From Pseudomonadota bacterium (lineage in GTDB: Bacteria; Pseudomonadota; Gammaproteobacteria; JAKAQQ01): a stretch of 5,776 nucleotides of DNA. Positions within the stretch are counted from its first letter, which is position 1. Each line of letters starts with the position of its first letter. Positions 1 to 5,290 of the stretch are shown one piece after another. Where the stretch lies: contig JAKARN010000108.1 in NCBI GenBank assembly GCA_021828425.1, positions 1 to 5,776 on the forward strand, in the 5' to 3' direction. The position numbers and the translations under genes were made by a program. The notes beneath the pieces are model-generated. The model worked only from the letters and a program-made list of their open reading frames with translations, had not been told where the DNA came from and did not search any database.

Positions 1-73
1 CTGGAGCAGTAGGGGAATGGACACGCCCGTCTGCCGATGGGAGATTTATGAGCGAAAATTATAGCCTATTCGT
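1..73. other. Short intergenic region left of envC
   Basis: No complete gene is visible here. All three plus-strand frames reach a stop by about position 92 (TAG at 10-12, TAG at 62-64, TGA in the third frame), and I do not recognise the short tails as the end of any known protein. The stretch is AT-richer than its surroundings around 45-70. On the minus strand a GTG at 24-22 opens a frame (V-S-I-P-L-L-L-Q) that runs off the window edge. It could be the start of a leftward gene with a hydrophobic N-terminus, but eight codons are too few to call. Confidence 0.4.
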
Positions 74-86
74 GTGCGGAGGCCAG
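58..86 (-). promoter_or_regulatory. Candidate leftward sigma-70-type promoter
   Basis: On the minus strand positions 63-58 read TATAAT, a perfect -10 consensus. Seventeen bases upstream (86-81) lies CTGGCC, which matches only three of six bases of TTGACA. Transcription would start near position 51 and run left out of the window, divergent from envC. Chance occurrence is possible because the region is locally AT-rich and the -35 is poor. Confidence 0.3.
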
Positions 87-91
87 ATTTG
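78..91 (+). promoter_or_regulatory. Shine-Dalgarno site that selects the envC TTG start
   Basis: GGAGG at 78-82 lies six bases before an in-frame TTG at 89-91, an ideal spacing. The other in-frame candidate, GTG at 74-76, has no purine-rich sequence in front of it (the preceding bases are TAGCCTATTCGT), and an in-frame TAG at 62-64 excludes anything further upstream. The ribosome-binding site therefore favours TTG 89. The two starts differ by only five residues. Confidence 0.6.
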
Positions 92-1285
92 AGACCCCCT
101 CGGTTCCCTGCCCTTCCGGGAAGGGCACTTGTCCACGAATGGTGGATTCCATCCAGCTTTGTCCTGCTCTCCAGTGTGGCGGCAGTGGCATGGGCCGGGG
201 GACGACCGCCCCTCTCGCCATCGACCCGCTTGGTCCAGCTCCAGCATGAAATGCGGAACATATCCCAAGCCCTGGCCCGTTCGAAAGCCCGGGCAGCACG
301 AGCCCGCCTTGCCTTGCGTCATACCGTGCAGCGGATCCGGGAGAATCGGGTCAGACTCGCGGGGATCAGTCGGCGGATTGCTGAGGAAGACAAGCGAAAA
401 GTGCTTCTGGATCGACGTGAGCAGATCTTGCAGGTCCGGTTGCGCGAGAGTCATAAGCAACTGCTCCATCTCATGCAGGTTCGCTTTATGCTCGGATCGA
501 GGCAGCGGTTACGGTTTTTGCTGGAAAGCGGGTCGGTCGACCGGCTCGATCGGCTGTTGGGGGAATGGAGATGGCTCGATCAGGCGGCTACGGTCAGTCT
601 CAAGCAGGCCGAGCGTCTCGAGCAGCAGCTGACCCGCTCACGCTTGTCCGTCTCCCGGCTGCTGGACCTCCTGCATGACAGCCGTGCGGCGCAAGGTCGG
701 TCGATGGTCATTCTCGGGGCGGATCGGGCCCGTCGCGCCGCACTTCTCTATGCCCTCTCGAACCGGGTGGGTGTAGGCGAACTCCGCCTGCATGCAGTTC
801 GGCGCCACTATCGCGAACTGTCCACTTTGCTCGCGCGGTTGCCCCCCCGCGCGGCACTCCCACAGGTCGGATCCGGTGCGCTCGAGCGAATTCCTTTTGA
901 ACATCTGCGCGGTCGTCTCCCGTGGCCGGTTCGCGGAACGATCGTCCGTGGTTTCGGTTCCGTCGAGGCGGGTGGCCTGCTTCTGAGCCACGGCCTCTGG
1001 ATTGCCACACGGCCAGACGCTCCAGTCAGGGCAGTTGCTCATGGACAGGTAGTTTTTTCGGGCTGGTTGCCGCACTTCGGCCTGCTGCTCATTGTTGCCC
1101 AAGGGCAGGGTTACTACACGGTTTATGCGCGCAATGTCCTGTTGTACGAGCAGGTGGGGGATTGGGTCAATGCCGGGGACCTCCTCGGTCGTCTGGGCCC
1201 CGGTCATGCTGCCGAGCTGTATTTCCAGATTCGTCGGGGGGCCCAACCCATTGATCCGGCTCCTTGGTTGACCGCGGGCGGATAA
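89..1285 (+). CDS. envC: EnvC-family murein hydrolase activator (degenerate LytM/M23 domain)
   Basis: Exported activator of the N-acetylmuramyl-L-alanine amidases (AmiA/AmiB type) that split septal peptidoglycan during daughter-cell separation; that role is known for the family and inferred here. The protein is 398 residues from TTG 89 (403 from GTG 74). The N-terminus has a basic stretch, then a hydrophobic segment around residues 18-36 ending in VAWA, consistent with a Sec signal peptide. Residues about 45-255 are a highly charged, Arg-rich heptad-like coiled coil. The C-terminal LytM domain starts at LPWPVRG (about residue 277) and ends with PAPWL, closely following the E. coli EnvC pattern. 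Active M23 zinc ligands are absent: HGLWI replaces HxGxD, YARN replaces the YxH segment, and LYFQIRR replaces the HxH strand. This is the usual EnvC degeneracy and argues for an activator rather than an endopeptidase. It converges on the HNH gene. The usual neighbours in many proteobacteria (gpmI, a CtpA-type S41 protease) are not seen in this window. Confidence 0.9.
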   Translation: MRPPRFPALPGRALVHEWWIPSSFVLLSSVAAVAWAGGRPPLSPSTRLVQLQHEMRNISQALARSKARAARARLALRHTVQRIRENRVRLAGISRRIAEEDKRKVLLDRREQILQVRLRESHKQLLHLMQVRFMLGSRQRLRFLLESGSVDRLDRLLGEWRWLDQAATVSLKQAERLEQQLTRSRLSVSRLLDLLHDSRAAQGRSMVILGADRARRAALLYALSNRVGVGELRLHAVRRHYRELSTLLARLPPRAALPQVGSGALERIPFEHLRGRLPWPVRGTIVRGFGSVEAGGLLLSHGLWIATRPDAPVRAVAHGQVVFSGWLPHFGLLLIVAQGQGYYTVYARNVLLYEQVGDWVNAGDLLGRLGPGHAAELYFQIRRGAQPIDPAPWLTAGG

Positions 1286-1304
1286 CTCCAAGCTTCTCTT
1301 CTTT

Positions 1305-1320
1305 GTGCGGAGAATCGCAC
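1305..1320. other. Small hairpin between convergent envC and HNH genes
   Basis: GTGCG at 1305-1309 pairs with CGCAC at 1316-1320 around the loop GAGAAT. It lies 20 bases after the envC stop in the 77-bp convergent gap. The stem is only five pairs (six with a G-T closure) and no T-tract follows on either strand, so it is at best a weak or factor-assisted transcription end. I see no better terminator in 1286-1362. Confidence 0.3.
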
Positions 1321-1362
1321 CCGGATCCCTGGTGATTCGTATCGGAGGCGTGTCTGGGGAAC

Positions 1363-1953
1363 CTACGAGTTCCGCATGCAAAGAGGGCTCGTACGGGGGA
1401 AGTGTGCCTTCAGGAACTCCATTTGGTCGGCCAGAATCCGGCGTCCCTTGAGGTAGATGTACTCGGCGTGGTTGGGGGCAAAGGGGATGGCCAGCAGGCT
1501 GAGCCCGGCTTCCTCCGGGGTGCGTCCGGCCTTGCGGTTGTTGCATCGCTTGCAGGCGGTGACCGAGTTGGTCCATTCGTCCCGGCCGCCGCGCGACAGT
1601 GGCGTCACATGATCCCGGGAAAGCTGGTTCGCCGGGAAGGAATCCCCACAGTAGAGACAGAGTTGGGCGTCCCGTCTGAACAGGGCACGATTGCTCAAGG
1701 GAGGAATGTAGTCGCGGAAAACACGGTCGTAGAGTGCACCATCGGCACGTGTCGCCAAGATGGCATGGATCGTGATGCGGCTCTGCTTTCCGGTCACGGC
1801 ATTGGTGCCGCCATGGATGTGATAGAGCATCCGTCCGAAGGTTGCACATACCTCGCTCAGGCAGTGCAGCTTGACGGCTTCCTGGTAGCCGATCCACTCG
1901 AGCGGCACTCCCGCCGGGTCGGTGCGGAGCACCTGCTGGTTCAGGGAGTACAT
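1363..1953 (-). CDS. Stand-alone HNH endonuclease family protein
   Basis: A 196-residue protein with an HNH nuclease fold in its second half. Visible elements are C99-x2-C102, the core RDHVTPLSRGG (D114, H115), N129, and C134-x2-C137 followed by NN and K141. The four cysteines should bind a structural zinc; H115, N129 and N138 fit the H-N-N form of the metal-dependent nuclease motif. The first 90 residues (starting MYSLNQQVLR) resemble the N-terminal region of the small McrA-like HNH proteins common in proteobacterial chromosomes. No methyltransferase, REase specificity subunit or phage gene is adjacent, so a restriction or mobile-intron role is not supported, and the true substrate is unknown. 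The frame stays open upstream to 2079, but those residues would overlap pntAA and look non-homologous, so I start at ATG 1953. No Shine-Dalgarno sequence precedes it. Transcription is divergent from the transhydrogenase operon. Confidence 0.88.
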   Translation of the reverse strand: MYSLNQQVLRTDPAGVPLEWIGYQEAVKLHCLSEVCATFGRMLYHIHGGTNAVTGKQSRITIHAILATRADGALYDRVFRDYIPPLSNRALFRRDAQLCLYCGDSFPANQLSRDHVTPLSRGGRDEWTNSVTACKRCNNRKAGRTPEEAGLSLLAIPFAPNHAEYIYLKGRRILADQMEFLKAHFPRTSPLCMRNS

Positions 1954-1960
1954 GTGAAGG

Positions 1961-1988
1961 ATTGTACACGCTTTCCTGCAGCCGAAAA
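1961..1988 (-). promoter_or_regulatory. Candidate promoter of the HNH gene, possibly leaderless
   Basis: The minus strand reads TACAAT at 1966-1961 (five of six matches to TATAAT). TTTTCG at 1988-1983 is a weak -35 (three of six) at 16-bp spacing. The -10 ends only seven bases before the ATG at 1953, so initiation would fall at or within a base or two of the start codon, which fits the lack of a Shine-Dalgarno sequence. This is inferred from spacing only. Confidence 0.4.
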
Positions 1989-2021
1989 GTCCCCCTTCCA
2001 CGCCTTTTTGCCGCCATCCGT

Positions 2022-2050
2022 TACAATCACACCGTTCCTCCACCGAAGGG
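2022..2050 (+). promoter_or_regulatory. Candidate -10 box and ribosome-binding site of pntAA
   Basis: TACAAT at 2022-2027 is a good -10 element; no convincing -35 lies at 16-18 bp, so an activator or an alternative sigma factor may be involved. Initiation near 2034 would give a leader of about 24 bases. GAAGGG at 2045-2050 sits seven bases before ATG 2058 and serves as the Shine-Dalgarno site, which fixes the pntAA start against the longer open frame that begins at 1962. Confidence 0.45.
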
Positions 2051-2057
2051 TTGCGAC

Positions 2058-3176
2058 ATGCGATTGTTTGTTCCCTCACTGACCGCTTCGGGGGATAAGC
2101 GTGTTGCGGTCGTCCCGCAGATGATCGAGCGATTCGAAGCCTTGGGTTTTTCGGTCGGAGTGGAACGCGGGGCTGGCCTGGGAGCTGGTTTTCCCGATGA
2201 GGCTTATGGAACCCATTTGGTGGGTGCGGAAGCCATGGCTGGAGCAGATCTTGTACTCACGCTTGGAGGTCTTCCGGGGGTGGAGCGGCTGACGCCGGAA
2301 ACCCGCCTGCTGGGGTTGCTTCGACCTTGGGCGCAGACCGAGCTCGGGGACCGCTTGGCCGCACTCGGTTCGACCGCTTGGGCCCTTGAATACCTGCCGC
2401 GGATCTCCCGGGCCCAGTCCATGGATGCACTCTCCTCGCAGGCCACCTGTGCGGGGTACCGGGGTGCCATTCTTGCAGCGGAAGCCTCTGGACACGTGTT
2501 TCCTCTCCTCACGACGGCCGCGGGCACGCTGCGTCCGGCCGAAGTTCTGGTCTTGGGTGCGGGTGTCGCCGGGCTCCAGGCCATTGCCACGGCACGCCGT
2601 CTGGGTGCCCGGGTTGCGGGTTACGATATCCGCCCCGAAGCCCGGGAGCAGATCCTCTCGCTCGGCGCACGAGCGGTTGAATCCGCGCTCACGGCCGGGG
2701 GGCAAGGTGGATACGGACGAGAACTCACGGCGGATGAACAGCAGCGGGAAAAAGAACTTCTGGCACGCGAGATCCGGGCCGCGAACGTGATCATAGCCGC
2801 TGCGTTTGTTCCGGGACGCCCCGCTCCCTGCTTGATCCGATCTGAAGATGTGGAGGGACTCGCACCCGGTAGTGTCATCGTGGATCTGGCCGCAGACGAA
2901 GGGGGCAACTGCGCCTTGAGTCGACCGGGTGAAATCGTGTCACGGGCAGGGGTCCGCATCCTGGCGCCACGATTGCCTGCTGCGGATCTGGCTTGGCACG
3001 CGAGTGAAATGTATTGCCGGAATCTCTGGCACTTCCTGAAGCCTGCGGTGGCCAATGGACAGTGGGCAGTGGACTGGACGGATCCGGTCTACCGCGAGAC
3101 GCTCTGGACCCACGCGGGTCGCATCCGACCGGCCGGTGAAGCCCCAATCACGATTTCTGAGGATCCGCTGACATGA
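2058..3176 (+). CDS. pntAA: NAD(P) transhydrogenase subunit alpha part 1 (domain I, NAD-binding)
   Basis: Soluble NAD(H)-binding subunit of the proton-translocating transhydrogenase, which uses the proton-motive force to drive hydride transfer from NADH to NADP+. It is a 372-residue protein, the usual size for a separate domain I. Seen in order: the N-terminal half with GDKRVAVVP (about 12-20) and ERGAG (36-40); RISRAQSMDALSSQA (115-129), which carries the RQD-loop residues R115, Q120 and D123; the Rossmann glycine motif GAGVAGLQAIATARRLGA (167-184) followed by acidic D190 for the NAD ribose; the mobile-loop segment GGYGREL (217-223) with its conserved Tyr219; GRPAPCLI (253-260); and GSVIVDLAADEGGNC (271-285). 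These match the Rhodospirillum rubrum and E. coli alpha families. It heads a three-gene operon, and its TGA overlaps the pntAB ATG (ATGA). An alanine-dehydrogenase paralogue is unlikely given the RQD loop and the neighbouring subunits. Confidence 0.96.
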   Translation: MRLFVPSLTASGDKRVAVVPQMIERFEALGFSVGVERGAGLGAGFPDEAYGTHLVGAEAMAGADLVLTLGGLPGVERLTPETRLLGLLRPWAQTELGDRLAALGSTAWALEYLPRISRAQSMDALSSQATCAGYRGAILAAEASGHVFPLLTTAAGTLRPAEVLVLGAGVAGLQAIATARRLGARVAGYDIRPEAREQILSLGARAVESALTAGGQGGYGRELTADEQQREKELLAREIRAANVIIAAAFVPGRPAPCLIRSEDVEGLAPGSVIVDLAADEGGNCALSRPGEIVSRAGVRILAPRLPAADLAWHASEMYCRNLWHFLKPAVANGQWAVDWTDPVYRETLWTHAGRIRPAGEAPITISEDPLT

Positions 3177-3463
3177 ACGATGCCTTTGTGTTGTTGCTTG
3201 CGGCCTTTACCGGATACGAGATCATTTCCCGGGTCCCGGCACTCCTCCATACCCCACTCATGTCCGGAACGAATTTCATCCATGGGATCATTCTCGTGGG
3301 ATCGCTTCTTGTTTTTTTCACGGCACAGGGGTTCACGGCCCAGATCCTGGCTTGGGTTGGCATCGTTCTGGCTTCGGCCAATGTGGTCGGCGGTTTCGTG
3401 ACGACGGAGCGGATGTTGGCCCTATTCCGGACTGGACGCCAGGTGGAGGCACGTGATGATTGA
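3173..3463 (+). CDS. pntAB: NAD(P) transhydrogenase subunit alpha part 2 (small membrane subunit)
   Basis: A 96-residue integral membrane subunit corresponding to the C-terminal transmembrane part of E. coli PntA, here encoded separately. Hydrophobic helices are visible at about 3-19, 35-52 and 54-77. The family signature GYEIISRVPALLHTPLMSGTN (14-34) and the ending VGGFVTTERMLALFR (72-86) are clear. With the membrane domain of PntB it forms the proton path. His37, in NFIHGII, sits where E. coli PntA has Ser (NAISGII), so it may supply the channel histidine in this enzyme. ATG 3173 overlaps the pntAA stop; a TGAGGA Shine-Dalgarno sequence lies nine bases upstream, inside pntAA. Its last codons overlap the start of pntB, which implies coupled translation and fixed subunit ratios. 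Confidence 0.96.
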   Translation: MNDAFVLLLAAFTGYEIISRVPALLHTPLMSGTNFIHGIILVGSLLVFFTAQGFTAQILAWVGIVLASANVVGGFVTTERMLALFRTGRQVEARDD

Positions 3464-4829
3464 GGGGGGGCTTGTTTCGGATCTGATTGCCTGTGCACTC
3501 CTGATCGGTGGGGTCAAGGCCATGAGCCATCCTCGCCATGCTCGTCGCGGCATTTTCATTGCCGGTGTGGGGATGCTGGTTGCCATTCTTGGCAATGCGG
3601 TCTTCGGCCCAACCGTGACCGGTGTGCGATCCGCGCTCGCGTTGGTGGCAATTGCCTTGGGTGGAGGGCTTGCCTGGTATGAGAGCCGGCGTGTGGCCAT
3701 GACCGCCATGCCCCAGATGGTGGCCCTGTTCAATGGATTGGGTGGTGGTGCTGCAGCGCTCATCGTGCTGACCCGCCTCTTCGAGCCGGGGCGGCCTGCT
3801 GGTCTATTCCTCGTTTTTGGATGTTTGGCCCTTGCGATTGGCGGTCTGTCTTTCGGAGGTAGCGGTGTCGCACTGATCAAGCTGGCTGGCCGGTGGGGCA
3901 AACCTCTGCGTTTCCGGTTCCAGAACGGGGTACATGCTCTTCTCGTCCTGGTGATCCTGGGACTCGGTACCGGTCTTTTTCTTCATGTCGGTTCCCGAAG
4001 CGGACTTGTGGTTCTGCTCGCGGTCCTGAGTGTGCTCTTGGGTGTGGGTGCTGCAGCTCCCATCGGAGGCGCCGACATGCCAGTGGTCATCTCGCTCTAC
4101 AATGCCCTGACCGGAGTTGCGGTTGGGGTTGACGGACTCATGCTCGGGAATCCGGCCCTGATCGTCGCAGGAACCGTGGTTGGTGCCTCGGGCATCCTGC
4201 TCACCCGCCTCATGGCCCGTGCCATGAACCGTTCCTTGGGACAGGTCCTGTTCGCCCATTTCGGTGAGGTTGCCGGAACCGACGGTTCCGGCAGTGGAAC
4301 CTTCAAGGAGATGGATCTCGCGGACGCGGCGGTGGCGCTGGCCTATGCCCGTCGGGTCCGGGTTGTTCCTGGTTACGGGCTCGCCACCGCCCAAGCCCAG
4401 CACAAACTGGCCGAGCTGACGGAGCTTCTTCGCCAGCGCAATGTGGAGGTCCGTTTTGCGATTCATCCCGTGGCAGGGCGCATGCCCGGGCACATGAACG
4501 TTCTTCTTGCGGAATCCGGCGTCCCTTACGATCTTGTCCAAGATCTCGAAGAGGCCAATCCGGAGTTTCCCCAAATCGACGTCGCGCTTGTGATCGGGGC
4601 CAACGATGTGGTGAATCCCGGTGCCCGCAACAACCCGGCAAGCCCGCTATATGGGATGCCGGTTCTCGATGTCGATCGTGCCCGCCGGACGCTTGTCATC
4701 AAGCGGGGACGGGGAACCGGATTTGCGGGGGTTGAAAATCCACTGTTTTCGGCGGAGTCGACTTATCTGCTCTATGGTGATGCCCGGGCGGTTCTTGGGC
4801 AACTGGTCGGCGCCGTCAAGTCACTCTAA
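3456..4829 (+). CDS. pntB: NAD(P) transhydrogenase subunit beta (membrane domain plus NADP-binding domain III)
   Basis: A 457-residue beta subunit, close to the family norm. Residues 1-265 form a many-helix membrane domain with TAMPQMVALFNGLGG (83-97) and GGADMPVVISLYN (204-216); D207 and N216 align with E. coli Asp213 and Asn222. A Gly/Ser-rich linker (about 273-283) leads to the NADP-binding domain III, which has GYGLATAQAQ (307-316), RFAIHPVAGRMPGHMNVLLAE (333-353), GANDVVNP (381-388), GMPVLDVD (400-407), KRG (416-418), GFAGVENPLF (422-431) and GDA (441-443). The E. coli channel residue His91 is replaced by Asn93. GGAGG at 3445-3449 is six bases from ATG 3456, favouring that start over GTG 3453. 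The start overlaps the end of pntAB by eight bases, and the gene end overlaps the convergent DUF3106 gene by 14 bases. A run of seven G at 3464-3470 lies in codons 3-5. Confidence 0.96.
   Translation: MIEGGLVSDLIACALLIGGVKAMSHPRHARRGIFIAGVGMLVAILGNAVFGPTVTGVRSALALVAIALGGGLAWYESRRVAMTAMPQMVALFNGLGGGAAALIVLTRLFEPGRPAGLFLVFGCLALAIGGLSFGGSGVALIKLAGRWGKPLRFRFQNGVHALLVLVILGLGTGLFLHVGSRSGLVVLLAVLSVLLGVGAAAPIGGADMPVVISLYNALTGVAVGVDGLMLGNPALIVAGTVVGASGILLTRLMARAMNRSLGQVLFAHFGEVAGTDGSGSGTFKEMDLADAAVALAYARRVRVVPGYGLATAQAQHKLAELTELLRQRNVEVRFAIHPVAGRMPGHMNVLLAESGVPYDLVQDLEEANPEFPQIDVALVIGANDVVNPGARNNPASPLYGMPVLDVDRARRTLVIKRGRGTGFAGVENPLFSAESTYLLYGDARAVLGQLVGAVKSL
4271..4301 (+). repeat. Perfect inverted repeat with competing second stem inside pntB
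   Basis: TGCCGGAACC at 4271-4280 and GGTTCCGGCA at 4284-4293 are exact reverse complements around the loop GAC, giving a ten-pair hairpin. The GGTTCC of its right arm (4284-4289) can instead pair with GGAACC at 4296-4301 around a six-base loop, so two hairpins are mutually exclusive. The element encodes the Gly/Ser linker between the membrane and NADP domains. No T-tract follows, so it is not an intrinsic terminator. Confidence 0.6.
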
Positions 4830-5283
4830 CGTCATTCCATCGTCCGAAGGCGTGTGGAATATGCCGGGCTTTGGGGTGTTGTCGCAGCCAACGACGGCGC
4901 TGTATCGGCCTGAGTCTACGCCAGTGTCTGAGGAGTGCCCTGCGCCGATCCGGAGGCAATTTCCGGAAGCGTTGGTAGGCATGCCGGATCCGATTGCGCA
5001 GGGCCCGCGGCAAACGATGCCAACGGCGCCAGTTCCGGAGGATGCGCTGCCGTTCGCGGGGATTCATGCGCATCCAGCGCCGAGCCCGCTTGAGAAGGAG
5101 CCGCTGGCGACCCGGCGGCAAATGGTTCCAACGTTGAGCCCAGGGAGAAAGCAAAGGGCGCAAGGGAGGCGGAATCCGGGCTGGGGGCGGGGGTGCGGCC
5201 CACCCGATCGCGGGGAGGCCGACCATGAGTGCATAAAAGACCATGGCCCGTCCGGTTCCACGACAGCCTGTTTTCTGGTTCAC
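4816..5283 (-). CDS. Exported arginine-rich DUF3106-like protein
   Basis: Function unknown. From GTG 5283 the protein is 155 residues. The N-terminus has basic residues (K4, R8, R12), then a hydrophobic core (about 14-29) ending in AIGWA before a proline-rich APPPPARIPPP stretch, so a Sec signal peptide cut near residue 29 or 30 is likely. A shorter start at ATG 5244 (142 residues) is possible but would lose the basic n-region; neither has a strong Shine-Dalgarno sequence. The mature part has about 36 Arg and only three acidic residues, and eight Trp. It is built from tandem segments of exactly 18 residues beginning at W52, W70, W88, F106 and L124, each with a pattern like W-x-x-L/M-x-P...R...L...W-R-R. 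This resembles the DUF3106 family (recognised by pattern, from memory). The gene starts seven bases after the membrane-protein stop. A periplasmic sensor or chaperone role, by analogy with CpxP/ZraP/CnrX-like helical proteins, is speculation. Confidence 0.75.
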   Translation of the reverse strand: MNQKTGCRGTGRAMVFYALMVGLPAIGWAAPPPPARIPPPLRPLLSPWAQRWNHLPPGRQRLLLKRARRWMRMNPRERQRILRNWRRWHRLPRALRNRIRHAYQRFRKLPPDRRRALLRHWRRLRPIQRRRWLRQHPKARHIPHAFGRWNDVRVT

Positions 5284-5290
5284 GAACGGG

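Noticed and set aside
282..1268. Active M23 metallopeptidase assignment for the envC product
   Set aside because: The zinc-binding His/Asp residues expected in HxGxD, YxH and HxH positions are absent, matching the non-catalytic EnvC group rather than an active endopeptidase.
1286..1362. Intrinsic terminator between envC and the HNH gene
   Set aside because: The only hairpin has a five-pair stem and no T-tract on either strand, so I list it only as a weak hairpin.
1363..1953. Restriction-modification or mobile-element interpretation of the HNH gene
   Set aside because: No methyltransferase, integrase, terminal repeats, intron core or target-site duplication is visible nearby.
638..2017. A 459-codon minus-strand open frame antisense to envC and spanning the convergent gap
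   Set aside because: It runs opposite the clear EnvC LytM domain and overlaps the HNH gene in another frame. The translation has no family pattern and an unlikely composition.
1962..2057. N-terminal extension of pntAA by 32 codons
   Set aside because: The family begins at the MRLFVPSLT segment, ATG 2058 has its own Shine-Dalgarno sequence, and the extension would cover the TACAAT promoter box.
1954..2079. N-terminal extension of the HNH protein by 42 codons
   Set aside because: It would overlap the pntAA start codon and the divergent promoter region, is rich in Cys/Gly without homology-like character, and has no ribosome-binding site at its start.
1402..2082. A 226-codon plus-strand open frame opposite the HNH gene
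   Set aside because: The minus-strand product has an intact HNH zinc-binding core; the plus-strand translation resembles nothing and overlaps the pntAA start.
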